From positions 1-8,788 of the forward strand of contig JANXQG010000147.1 of the NCBI GenBank assembly GCA_025356915.1: a DNA stretch of 8,788 bases, in the 5' to 3' direction. The notes under the pieces are model-generated. The model saw nothing but the letters and a program-made list of their open reading frames with translations. It was not told the origin of the DNA and made no database searches. Positions 1-7,500 of this stretch are shown one piece after another. Position 1 is the stretch's first letter. The number at the start of each line of letters is the position of its first letter. A program made the translations under genes and the position numbers. This DNA is from Planctomycetota bacterium (GTDB lineage Bacteria > Planctomycetota > Planctomycetia > Pirellulales > Thermoguttaceae).

Positions 1-696
1 CTCCATGCCGAGCTTGCGGATCAAACGTGGGGCACGGGGAATGTTGCCGGAGAAAAAGTCCAACAGCCCGCCCACGCCGATCACGACCCTCGCTCCCAGC
101 TTCGACAGGCAGCGGCGAATCCAGATATCTTGGCGAGGAGCCCCAAAAGCCACCAGTACCAAGTCGGCACCGGAGCAACGGATCTCTTCGATCACCTCGG
201 CCTCTTCCTCGGCCGAGAAATAACCGTGCCGCCAGCCGGCCAACTCCACGCCGGGATAGTTCTTGGCCAACCAGCGAGCGACACCCTCGGCCACACCCGG
301 GCGGCCGCCGAGGAGGTAGATCCGCTTGCCGGTGCCTTGTAAGGCGGCGGCCAACCGTGGGAAGAGATCGGTGCCGTTGACGTTGTCGCGAACCGGCTGC
401 CCCAACACGTCGCCGGCCACCCGCACACCGATGCCGTCGGCGAACACTAGATCCGAATGCTGCAAGGCCTCCAGATACTCGGGACTGCGGCAGGCAATGT
501 TGACGCAATCGGCATTCACAAAGCTGACCTGCGTAGGAGGGGTGTCGCCGTTGAGCCGATCGACAATCACTTCGACGGCCTGATCAAGCGTGACATTATC
601 AATCTCGATATCGAACAGCTTAATTCGCGGCAGAGCGGCGGCCACGCGGGCGACCGTGGTGTTTTCGCTCAGGGTTTCCAGAAGATCGATGGACAT
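1..696 (-). CDS. WecG/TagA/CpsF-family glycosyltransferase (3' end beyond left edge)
   Basis: Family members transfer an N-acetylhexosamine-type sugar (ManNAc or ManNAcA in the best-known cases) from UDP to a lipid-linked acceptor at the inner face of the cytoplasmic membrane during cell-surface polysaccharide synthesis. Reading the minus strand from ATG at 696 gives 232 residues. They show the family pattern in order: LFDIEIDNVTLDQAVE (27-42), FADGIGVRVAG (85-95, with Asp87 at the position of the proposed catalytic base), NGTDLFPRL (107-115), IYLLGGRPGVAE (126-137), GYFSAEEE (158-165), VAFGAPRQDIW (182-192), GVGGLLDFFSG (207-217) and RAPRLIRKLGME (221-232). The family usually runs ~240-260 residues, so only a short C-terminal membrane-associating tail should be missing. 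An in-frame ATG at 750 would add 18 residues. Neither start has a well-placed SD, and 696 is preferred because it sits closer to the conserved domain. The donor sugar cannot be told from sequence. The gene is divergent from the flippase, which fits an exopolysaccharide locus. Confidence 0.93.
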   Translation of the reverse strand, partial: MSIDLLETLSENTTVARVAAALPRIKLFDIEIDNVTLDQAVEVIVDRLNGDTPPTQVSFVNADCVNIACRSPEYLEALQHSDLVFADGIGVRVAGDVLGQPVRDNVNGTDLFPRLAAALQGTGKRIYLLGGRPGVAEGVARWLAKNYPGVELAGWRHGYFSAEEEAEVIEEIRCSGADLVLVAFGAPRQDIWIRRCLSKLGARVVIGVGGLLDFFSGNIPRAPRLIRKLGME

Positions 697-867
697 CGTT
701 GCGTCTCGCGGGGTCAGTGGCTTGTGACCACGTAGAAAAGCAACGTCCATGCCAGGGTCTAAAACGGCTTACCTCCGAGAGATGGCCCAATGCAGCGAAA
801 GTGAAGTGGGGTAAGGGTTTAAAGTGTGTGGATCAAGATCGGCGGCACGGATGCACAAACGGTCCAA

Positions 868-885
868 TGTTGCCAAAAAGCAACA
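868..885. repeat. Perfect 6-bp inverted repeat (possible operator or hairpin)
   Basis: TGTTGC (868-873) and GCAACA (880-885) are perfect complements separated by a 6-nt CAAAAA loop. No T-run follows on either side, so it is not a typical intrinsic terminator. It lies between two divergent genes, which is compatible with a protein-binding site, but function is inference only. Confidence 0.35.
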
Positions 886-901
886 CGACGGTCGCCTTTC
901 G

Positions 902-931
902 CGCGTTGTCATGTTGACGAGATACAACACG
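902..931. repeat. Imperfect 8-bp inverted repeat (possible operator)
   Basis: CGCGTTGT (902-909) and ACAACACG (924-931) pair at 7 of 8 positions around a 14-nt spacer. The arms share the GTTG/CAAC core with the inverted repeat at 868-885, and the words CAACACG and TCGCC recur at 881-896 and 925-936. The repetition suggests a common binding site, but chance cannot be excluded. Confidence 0.25.
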
Positions 932-996
932 TCGCCCTGCGGCAGCAGACATCAAAATCACTTGCGTTTCTCCCTTTTCCGACCGAGAGTTGAGTG

Positions 997-2562
997 ATGG
1001 ATGAAACCACCGCAACTTCCCATACGATTCCGATGGACGGCCAGACGCCGCTCGATGCGGCTCCGTCGCTGCATGGCGACGCCCTGGCTCTCGGCGTCGT
1101 GTTGCTTCTGGTATCGACGGTGCTGCAACGTGCGGTCGGCTTCGTGCGGGAGATCTGCTTCTGCCGTTACCTCAGCCCAGAACAGCTCGGCGAGTGGGAC
1201 ATGGCTTTTGGCTTTCTTATGTTGGCTGGGCCGCTGCTCGTGATGTCGTTGCCTGGCACGTTCGGGCGGTATGTCGATCGTTACCGGCAAGCGGGCCAGT
1301 TGCAGAGCTTCCTTCGCCGCACAGCCGGGTTCTGCGCCGCGCTAACCGTGCCTTCCGTGCTGGCGATTATGGTTTTCCGCGGCTGGTTCTCCTACCTGAT
1401 CTTCGGCAGTCGCGAGCACGAAGGGATGGTCGTGCTCCTGGCCTTCGGGCTGCTGTTGATCATCGCTTTCAATTTCATCGTCTGCCTCGCCACGGCCCTG
1501 CGAAATCTGAAGGTCGTATCGCTGATTGAATTGGCCAACAGCGTGTTCTTTGGCGTGCTGGGCATTACGCTTTTGTGTTGCGGCCAGACTAAGCCCGAAG
1601 CGATGGTCTTGGCCTATGCTGGCTCGTGCCTGCTCTGCGTGCTGGGTTCGCTGGTCTGGCTGGCGCGAATGTGGCGGAGTTTCCCCCAGAAAGCGGTCTG
1701 CATGCCGCACCGCGAACTTTGGTCGCGCATGCTGCCGCTGGCCGCCTGGATCATGGTCATCAACCTGCTGTGGAACCTGTTTGACGTCGTCGATCGTTAT
1801 ATGATCGTGCATCTTTTGCCTGGTTCGGCCGCCGAGGCCCTAGCCGAGGTAGGCAACTACCGCAGCTCGCGAGTGCTGCCGCTCTTGCTGTCATCAATCA
1901 CCGGCATGATCGCCGGGGCATTACTGCCTCACCTGAGCCACGATTGGGAAGCGGGCAGGCGGCAACGGGTCTCCGATCAACTCAATTTGTTTCTGAAAAT
2001 CTGGGCAATTTTGCTCACGGCCGGCGCTGCCATCGTTCTTTTGATCGCGCCAGAATTATTTCGCATCGGCTTTCACAATAAGTTCGCCGGCGGACTGCTG
2101 GTCCTGCCTTGGACATTGACCTATTGCACGTGGTTCGGACTGAGTATGCTCCTACAGACTTACCTGTGGTGCGCCGAACGGGCAAACGTGGCCAGCCTCA
2201 TCGCCCTGCTGGGTGTGGTGGTCAACGTGGTTCTGAACTTGCTCTGGCTGCCAGAAATGGGACTGAAAGGGGCCGTGCTAGCCACGGCAACGGCCAACGG
2301 CGTGGCGATGCTGCTCATGCTGGGCTTGAGCAGTCGTTATGGTTTCCGCGTCCACCGCGGAACGCTCGTCGGCCTGCTTTTGCCGATCAGCATTCCGCTA
2401 GGCCCCTGGGTCGTCCTCCTGGTGTTGGGAGTTGTCGTTGTAAAAATTATCGTTTCCGACCGCTATCTGACCCGCGAGGAGAAGCAGGCGATCTGGTCCG
2501 GGGTGGGGCAATACTTCGGCAAGTTGCGCCTGCGGTCGCGACGCGCCGAAGCTGTTTTGTAG
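997..2562 (+). CDS. Wzx/MATE-like polysaccharide flippase (oligosaccharide flippase family)
   Basis: Predicted integral membrane protein of 521 residues that would move lipid-linked oligosaccharide units across the cytoplasmic membrane for exopolysaccharide assembly. About 12-14 hydrophobic helices can be seen. Examples are ALALGVVLLLVSTVL near residue 30, MVVLLAFGLLLIIAFNFIV near 145, MLPLAAWIMVINLLWNLFDVV near 247, and the paired C-terminal helices VASLIALLGVVVNVVLNLLWLPEMGLKGA and LLLPISIPLGPWVVLLVLGVVVV. The loop between helices 12 and 13 has the WLPEMGLKGAVLATATA pattern common to MviN/Wzx proteins (Polysacc_synt_C-like half). The central VDRYMIVHLLPGSAAEAL and VGNYRSSRVLPLLL stretches read like planctomycete homologues (recollection, not a search). 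Length is normal for the family (~450-520). GTG at 994 directly precedes ATG 997 and follows an in-frame TGA, so 997 is taken as start; no strong SD is visible. It is probably co-transcribed with the acyltransferase 35 bp downstream. Confidence 0.9.
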   Translation: MDETTATSHTIPMDGQTPLDAAPSLHGDALALGVVLLLVSTVLQRAVGFVREICFCRYLSPEQLGEWDMAFGFLMLAGPLLVMSLPGTFGRYVDRYRQAGQLQSFLRRTAGFCAALTVPSVLAIMVFRGWFSYLIFGSREHEGMVVLLAFGLLLIIAFNFIVCLATALRNLKVVSLIELANSVFFGVLGITLLCCGQTKPEAMVLAYAGSCLLCVLGSLVWLARMWRSFPQKAVCMPHRELWSRMLPLAAWIMVINLLWNLFDVVDRYMIVHLLPGSAAEALAEVGNYRSSRVLPLLLSSITGMIAGALLPHLSHDWEAGRRQRVSDQLNLFLKIWAILLTAGAAIVLLIAPELFRIGFHNKFAGGLLVLPWTLTYCTWFGLSMLLQTYLWCAERANVASLIALLGVVVNVVLNLLWLPEMGLKGAVLATATANGVAMLLMLGLSSRYGFRVHRGTLVGLLLPISIPLGPWVVLLVLGVVVVKIIVSDRYLTREEKQAIWSGVGQYFGKLRLRSRRAEAVL

Positions 2563-2597
2563 TTTCGTAATGCCTTTGTTGATAACCTCTAAACCTG

Positions 2598-3734
2598 ATG
2601 CCAACGATTATTCGTCTCAACACGATCGCCGAACTTCGGGCTGCCGCACCGGCCTGGAACGATCTTTGGCAACGGAGCGACTGCACGTCGCCGCTGGCCC
2701 GGGCTGAGCCGATCGCTGCTTGGCTGGCACATTTTGCTCCCACCAACCGTTTCCATGCACTGGTCGTGGCCGACGAAGGCCGCTGGTTGGTCGCCCTGCC
2801 GTTGATCGGTCGCCGCATGGCCGGGGTGCTTCGCGCAGGCGCGTTGCCTTGCAACGCCTGGCCATCCGGTGCAACACTGCTCTGGGATGCCACGGCGACC
2901 GATGACCCGGGTGTTGGCGAGACGGTTTCGGCGGGCTTGGCACGATTGCCATGGCCACTGGTGTTTCTCGAAGCGGCCATGCCGGCTCGGGCGTCGTGGC
3001 AGGCATTGTGTCGCACGCTGACCGCGGCAGACATGCCTTGCGACCTGCGGACCCGCTGGAAGGTCGGTCGCCTGGCAATCGAACACAACTGGCCGGTGGC
3101 CTTTGGCCACCTATCCCACAAACATTGCAGGCGCATATCGACCTCATTGTCCAAGTTGGCGGATCGGGGTGAAGTCTGCTTCAAACTGCATGCGAATCTT
3201 TCACCGAACGAGGTTGAACCATTGCTTCGCCAAGCATTGGAGACAGAAGACCGCGGCTGGAAGGGCGCGGCTGGAACGTCGATACTGCGAACTCCCGGGG
3301 CTGCGGAGTTCATGCTCGCGCAAGCCCGCTGCTTGGCCGCAGAAGGCCAACTGTTGCTGGCCTTTCTCGATTGCGGCCAACGGAACGTGGCTTTCTGCTA
3401 CGGGGTGCTCGGCAAGGGAGTGTTTCATTCTTTCAAGATCGGCTTCGATCCTTTTTTTGCGACGCTCTCACCCGGCCATCTGCTGCAATATCACCTTCTA
3501 CAGGAACTTCATGCCGATCCGCAGGTGACCGCAGTCGATTACATCGGCGAAATGACCGAGTATCACGCGAGTTGGCGACCGGAGGTTTATCCATTTGCCC
3601 GGTTGGCATTCGCCCGCCGCGGCAGCATGCTCGGCCGTGCGGCCTTGTGGGGATTTCAGCAAATGAAAGGGCCGTCGGAGGGAATTCCGATCATTACGCC
3701 AACTTCCTTATCGGCCGTGACCGGCCACCCCTAA
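2598..3734 (+). CDS. GNAT-fold acyltransferase, CelD/BioF2-like (Acetyltransf_6 type)
   Basis: A 378-residue soluble protein resembling the CelD/BcsL group of acetyltransferases found in polysaccharide gene clusters. The likely role is transfer of an acyl group to a sugar of the glycan or its precursor in the cytoplasm; the exact substrate is unknown. The N-terminal half (1-165) carries the first, degenerate GNAT-like lobe, with DLWQRSDCTSPLARAEPI (22-39) and RWLVALPLIGRR (62-73). The second lobe (about 170-340) is the Acetyltransf_6 part: HLSHKHCRRISTSLSKL (171-187), EDRGWKGAAGTSI (217-229), an AEGQLLLAFLDC strand (248-259), FHSFKIGFDPFFATLSPGHLL (276-296) and YIGEMTEYHASW (315-326). FKIGFDP...LSPGHLL is the most diagnostic motif. 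No signal peptide or membrane helix is present. ATG 2598 lies 35 bp after the flippase stop with no terminator between them, which suggests an operon. A FemAB-like aminoacyl transferase is a less likely alternative. Confidence 0.86.
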   Translation: MPTIIRLNTIAELRAAAPAWNDLWQRSDCTSPLARAEPIAAWLAHFAPTNRFHALVVADEGRWLVALPLIGRRMAGVLRAGALPCNAWPSGATLLWDATATDDPGVGETVSAGLARLPWPLVFLEAAMPARASWQALCRTLTAADMPCDLRTRWKVGRLAIEHNWPVAFGHLSHKHCRRISTSLSKLADRGEVCFKLHANLSPNEVEPLLRQALETEDRGWKGAAGTSILRTPGAAEFMLAQARCLAAEGQLLLAFLDCGQRNVAFCYGVLGKGVFHSFKIGFDPFFATLSPGHLLQYHLLQELHADPQVTAVDYIGEMTEYHASWRPEVYPFARLAFARRGSMLGRAALWGFQQMKGPSEGIPIITPTSLSAVTGHP

Positions 3735-3857
3735 AACACCGCCTTGATCCTTGATGTCTACTCCCTTGGTCTTGTTGTCATAAATCTTCAGAACCGAATC
3801 TTTCTCTTGACCGACCGTTATCTCCCTTCCCCCCCGCCCTCTCCTTCCTATATTTAG

Positions 3858-3884
3858 CCACAGAGGTCACGGAGGTCACAGAGA
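3858..3884. repeat. Triple 9-nt tandem repeat (YCACRGAGR unit)
   Basis: Three consecutive 9-mers CCACAGAGG, TCACGGAGG and TCACAGAGA follow TATTTAG and lead into AAACAGG. I recall similar 'CACAGAG' repeat motifs scattered in intergenic DNA of planctomycetes and other environmental bacteria, often beside genes of flux. The function is unknown and the recollection is not backed by a search. On the minus strand it translates to an SVTSVTSV-type peptide that can create spurious gene calls. Confidence 0.6.
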
Positions 3885-4011
3885 GAAACAGGCAAATTTC
3901 GGGTTCACCCAGCACCACAAGCTTCCCATATTGTGCATCCGCACCAATCTTGACACAACCACCTTTTCTCTTCCCGTTCGCAGGAACTCCACTCATTCCA
4001 CCTTGTTGGCT

Positions 4012-4052
4012 GGCTTGCCAAGTGGGATTTCTAATACCCCCGGCTTGCCAAG
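4012..4052. repeat. Pair of 11-bp direct repeats upstream of the toxin-antitoxin promoter
   Basis: GGCTTGCCAAG occurs at 4012-4022 and again at 4042-4052, exactly 30 bp apart (about three helical turns). The first copy is also the right arm of a 5-bp inverted repeat, TTGGC (4006-4010) with GCCAA (4017-4021). They lie just upstream of the -35 box. Binding by a regulator such as the antitoxin is possible but unproven. Confidence 0.4.
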
Positions 4053-4059
4053 GGCCGCG

Positions 4060-4088
4060 TTGCACGGTTGCTCGATCCTGTGTAGAAT
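4060..4088 (+). promoter_or_regulatory. Sigma70-type promoter of the toxin-antitoxin module
   Basis: TTGCAC (4060-4065) and TAGAAT (4083-4088) are separated by exactly 17 bp, and each has a close match to the sigma70 consensus. Transcription would start near 4095, leaving a leader of about 43 nt before the antitoxin TTG. A GGAA...TTCC inverted repeat (4101-4116) just past the likely start could be an operator for autoregulation, which is usual for type II modules. Confidence 0.6.
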
Positions 4089-4126
4089 GACTACTGATAA
4101 GGAATGGTCTTGTTCCCAGGAATCTT

Positions 4127-4131
4127 GGAGG
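4127..4131 (+). promoter_or_regulatory. Strong ribosome binding site for the antitoxin
   Basis: GGAGG is placed 6 nt before TTG 4138. This decides the non-ATG start, since the antitoxin frame has no internal ATG. It contrasts with the other genes in the window, which lack clear SD sequences. Confidence 0.7.
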
Positions 4132-4137
4132 TAGAAC

Positions 4138-4350
4138 TTGGATTCTGTCTTTGACCTCACGCCACCCGAAAAACTCCAATTAGTTGAAGACCTTTGGGAT
4201 GATTTGGCTAGCATACCCAATGCTATTCCGGTGCATCCCTGGCAAATTGAAGAGTTGGCCCGACGAAAGGCAAACCTTTTGAAGAATCCCGCGACAGGCT
4301 TATCGTGGGAGGAAGTCAAGAAAAGGGTGCGCAGATCTCATGGCCGTTAA
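4138..4350 (+). CDS. Type II antitoxin, addiction module component (PF09720-like)
   Basis: A 70-residue protein expected to bind and neutralise a RelE/ParE-type toxin and to repress its own promoter. Its sequence follows the short 'putative addiction module component' pattern closely: LTPPEKLQLVEDLWDDLAS (residues 5-23), then a middle section with proline and tryptophan (PVHPWQIEELARRKANLLKN) and a C-terminal SWEEVKKRVR. Length is normal for the family (65-80). It starts at TTG, supported by GGAGG 6 nt upstream and by the lack of any other start codon in frame. The toxin ATG overlaps its last codons by 11 nt, the usual translational coupling of these modules. Codon use is visibly more A/T-rich than in the neighbours, suggesting horizontal acquisition. 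Because the adjacent toxin looks truncated, this may now be an orphan antitoxin. Confidence 0.82.
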   Translation: MDSVFDLTPPEKLQLVEDLWDDLASIPNAIPVHPWQIEELARRKANLLKNPATGLSWEEVKKRVRRSHGR

Positions 4351-4507
4351 GTACGTCGTTGCACCTGAGGCGGAGCAGGATCTTATCGAGGCATATACTT
4401 GGTACGAAGATCGACGCGTTGGGCTGGGGGAAGAGTTATTAAGCAGCGTTGATGCTTGTATACACTGGAAGGTCTGTCATTGCTTACCGAATTGCATCCG
4501 CTCTTGA
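4340..4507 (+). pseudogene. Truncated RelE/ParE-family toxin gene
   Basis: ATG 4340 lies inside the end of the antitoxin gene and opens a 55-codon frame ending at TGA 4505-4507. Residues 1-41 match the start of RelE/ParE toxins well: KYVVAPEAEQDLIEAYTWYE, then DRRVGLGEELLSSVDACI. These normally form the first strand and the helical hairpin. Family members are ~95-105 residues long, and the second half, with the beta-sheet and a conserved RRFPY-type region, is absent. The 14 residues after Ile41 (HWKVCHCLPNCIRS) are not toxin-like, and no toxin C-terminus can be read in the other frames down to 4550. A VYTGRS in the next frame faintly recalls the VFHTxRD motif near the family's C-terminus, which would fit an internal deletion joining the two parts out of frame. 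A nonfunctional toxin is the likely reading; a sequencing or assembly error is an alternative. Confidence 0.68.
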
Positions 4508-4549
4508 GCTTCTCGTCCATCTGACCTTTCCTTAGCCGCACGCCTTTGT

Positions 4550-7500
4550 CTATTCGACCAGAATGATTTGCGAACCCGTGGAGTCATCGAGTTCGACTTC
4601 CAGCGTACCACGGCCTTTCACGCCACCCTTGCCGCCTTCCGCCGAAAGCACATGCCGACCATGGAGTACGTCGTCAAACTCAAACCGGCCGTTATCATCG
4701 ATATCAGCCGGGCGTCCGCCGCCAGTATTGTTCACATCATCTAGTCGGACCTTTCCGGAAGCGCACTTCACATTGGTGTCGTTCTTGAATACCACCACGC
4801 CAACAATCCGGCCCTTCTTGGGAGCCGCTGGTTTCTTGTCCGTTTTGGATGCGGTCCGTTGGGTAGCGGGATCAGCAACCACCACAAACGGAGTCCGCTT
4901 CAAGATGGTTTCACCGACCGCATTCTTGGCACGGAAGAGCAACGAAAGTTTATGCTCACCCGCAGCGAGTTTTTCCGTCGGGATTTTGGCCGACCAAGTG
5001 TCTTGCTTCCCCTGGTTGACTTTCACTTTCTTAGGCTCCTGGGCAAACTCGTCCGGCTTGTCTGGATCTTCCAACCCGCAGTCAAATTGAGTAATCGAAC
5101 TCAACGATTTCACCATGAGTTCGACCGGCAGGCCCTGGCCGGTTTCGATCTTGTTGGTTAGCGTCACGCTGCGAATGTTGGGCGGTTCATCGAGGATGAT
5201 CGGAACCGACGCGACCCAGGGCGATTTACGTTGTTCTCCGAAATCGGGACTGTAGCTCGTGTAGGCTGACACATCGATGCGGACCTTCTGTTTCGGCAGG
5301 GCCAGTTCCAGGGGAACCTCGAATTTGCCGACACGCGTCGATACTTTCAACTCGCCATTGGCACGGACGCCGCGCAGCGTGATTTCCTGCTGCCGAGTAT
5401 ACAATACCTTCGGCTGCTCCTTCGTCCAAGGCGGCACATCCCTCCCCTTCTCGTCGAAGGTCCGAAGCTCGATCCGGTCTTTCAAATTCTCTTCGGAATG
5501 GTGCAAAAAATCGGTGCGGGCATAAATCTCGAAGTTCAAAAGCACCTTTACCGGTTGCTTGTCAGGCGATGCGTCCAAGGCGGCTTCGGGCTTGGGCGAA
5601 GTGATTTTCAACTCAAGAGTATCGTCGGGCACGATTCGGCCGGGCTGGTTCGACCAGTCAGGACTGATAAATTGCAGCGCATGCGGATAGCCGTCGACGT
5701 CGAAGAAGAAACGCAAGCCCTTGTTCGAGATATCGCGGGCTATCCTCGATCGGAAATCGACGTTTTGCATACGCGATTCGATCGCCCCATTCCCCAGCCC
5801 GCTTCTTGGATTGGTCGCAAAGCGGACCTGGATCGGATTTTTCGCGGTGTCCAGGGGAAAGGAGGCGTTGTCCCTAGCCTTGAGTTCAACGTGCAGCTCT
5901 TGGCGACCCTCGTTGTAATCAAACGCCGCTTCCAGGAAGTCGCTAGGCTTCCATGGCTTGAACTCGATGCGCTGAACCCAGTACTTGCTCTTGTCGCCTC
6001 GATCGCGAATCAGCACGGCAAATCCATTGGTCACATTCTCGCCGGAAGGAGCAGTCACTGCGGTGGCTGGCTTTGCCGCAGGCTTTTCGGCCGTTTTGTC
6101 GGCCGGGGGCGTTTCGGCAAACGGAATCGGCAGGGTCTCACCCACCGGGATCTTCAGAGAAATTCGGTCAAATACACGGATTATGCCGTCCGCCAACTCA
6201 TGACGTTCATTGAGTACGTTACGGTCCCAGTTTTCGCTCGATCTCCACTCACGGGGGGCGACAAATTCGATGCTTAACTCCTTCTCGCTTTCCGACTCGT
6301 TCTTGACTTTCAGAAGAAAAGCAGTCTCGCGATTGGGAAAAGGCCGCAACTGGATTGCCTTCTGCGCGCCTGGGGCCTGATCGAGTTCGTTTCCCGCAGC
6401 ATCGGAGGCAATCAGGCGGACGACATCGGGGGCCGACACATGCAACTTCATCGAGCCCTCGCCCGTCTGGCCAACAGAGCTCGCCTTGACCCTCAAGATG
6501 CTGTCCAGCGGGCCTACGGCCTTCTGAAAATTGACGATCAAATCAACCTCGCCCGAGTTGTCCACCAGGGGAATTTTCTCCATGACGCCGGGCGATAACA
6601 GATGCTCCTGACCCGTGGAGGATCGCACCTCCAGAGCACTGGCCAGCTTGGAGTTGTCGCAATCCCAGCAGAGTTCGGCTTGGGCCGCATTGCCTCCGGT
6701 CACGCTCACCTTGACCTTGTACGACCGTACTGCTTCAAAGGGATTCTCTTTCTTCGAGTTTTTTTGCACCAGATGCACGGCTACCGTGGGAGACGGCGGT
6801 GGCCCCAGCGTAGGCGGTGGAATAAAATTGAGATACTTGATGTCGCGGGCGTCGGCCCAGCGCAAGGCTCGATCAACCGCAGCCACGGATTGGGGATCGG
6901 CGCGTCCGGTTTCCAAAAGGACTTTTGCCCGGGCGGCTTCTCGGCTCAGCTCCTCATGCAAACTGGCCTGTAAGTCGAGGAGTCTTTTGCCGAATTCTTT
7001 GCAGTTCCCGCGTAGTGTCTCTGCGTTTGCGTTTTTGAATTGCCGCAAATCGAGATTGGCTGTAGGGACTGCCAACAGCACCGCCGCCTGCTCCAGTTCG
7101 GCCTGAACGGCGATTCGAGCGATAAATTGGGGAGTCGGCGCGAAGGTCGTCCGCGGTGACTCTCTCGATGGCAACTTTTCCGGCACCACCAACGGCACAT
7201 CGAGGGTCCGACGCATTTTCAACAGTGCTATCCGATCCCTGGTGCCCAGCACGGGGACAGCCAGAATGGCCTCGATTCGTGCGGCTCGGCCACGGATCGG
7301 CAGACTGGCTTTTGCCAGTTCCGCGGCTTCTATATGCCACGCTTCATAAAGCTCGTTGACATGCTTGTTGACCTCGTTCGTCAGTTCGTCAAGCTTCCGC
7401 ATTTGGCCCAGATTAACGTCGGCCTTACCGGAGCCGACCATGAGTTTATGGAGTTCCGGGGAGAGCGTTTGCAGACTCACGAGCAGTTTCCGCAACTGGC

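Larger units (their letters stand above)
697..996. other. Divergent intergenic region between glycosyltransferase and flippase
   Basis: About 300 bp without a credible gene. It must hold the 5' regions of two divergently transcribed polysaccharide genes. I could not find a sigma70 promoter with good boxes and spacing on either strand; isolated TTGTCA (906-911) and TTGACG (914-919) hexamers lack a matching -10. On the minus strand a GGAGGT sequence (complement of 771-776) lies about 20 nt before the alternative ATG at 750, too far to serve as its SD. The segment 868-931 contains two inverted repeats built from GTTG/CAAC half-sites, listed separately. Short reading frames here do not resemble known proteins. 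Confidence 0.6.
3735..4137. other. 403-bp intergenic region with repeats and toxin-antitoxin promoter
   Basis: This stretch separates the polysaccharide genes from the toxin-antitoxin module and has no convincing intact gene. From left to right it holds a possible minus-strand gene relic (3708-3827), a pyrimidine-rich tract with a run of seven C, a triple 9-nt tandem repeat (3858-3884), two 11-bp direct repeats (4012-4052), a sigma70-type promoter (4060-4088) and an SD (4127-4131). Composition shifts toward A/T compared with the flanking genes. No terminator hairpin with a T-run is visible after the acyltransferase. Confidence 0.6.

Noticed and set aside
994..996. GTG as start of the flippase
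   Set aside because: It is directly followed by ATG 997 and adds only one residue; ATG is the simpler choice, though GTG cannot be excluded.
833..1015. Minus-strand 60-codon frame before the flippase
   Set aside because: It overlaps the flippase start and the inverted repeats, has no SD and no family resemblance.
2447..3313. Minus-strand 288-codon frame opposite the acyltransferase
   Set aside because: It is antisense to a well-recognised gene and spans the flippase-acyltransferase junction; the product is rich in Arg, Ser, Pro and Ala, as expected of a shadow frame.
3778..4179. Minus-strand 133-codon frame through the intergenic gap
   Set aside because: It runs through the tandem 9-nt repeat (giving SVTSVTSV), the promoter and the start of the antitoxin, has low-complexity composition and resembles no family.
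3993..4319. Minus-strand 108-codon frame opposite the antitoxin
   Set aside because: The plus strand has promoter, SD and a clear antitoxin family match; the opposite frame has none.
4508..4549. Terminator between the convergent toxin remnant and giant gene
   Set aside because: No stem-loop with an adjoining T-run could be found on either strand in this short gap.
5498..6277. Plus-strand 259-codon frame inside the giant minus-strand gene
   Set aside because: It is antisense to a continuous 1412-codon frame with recognisable domains, and its product has no family features.
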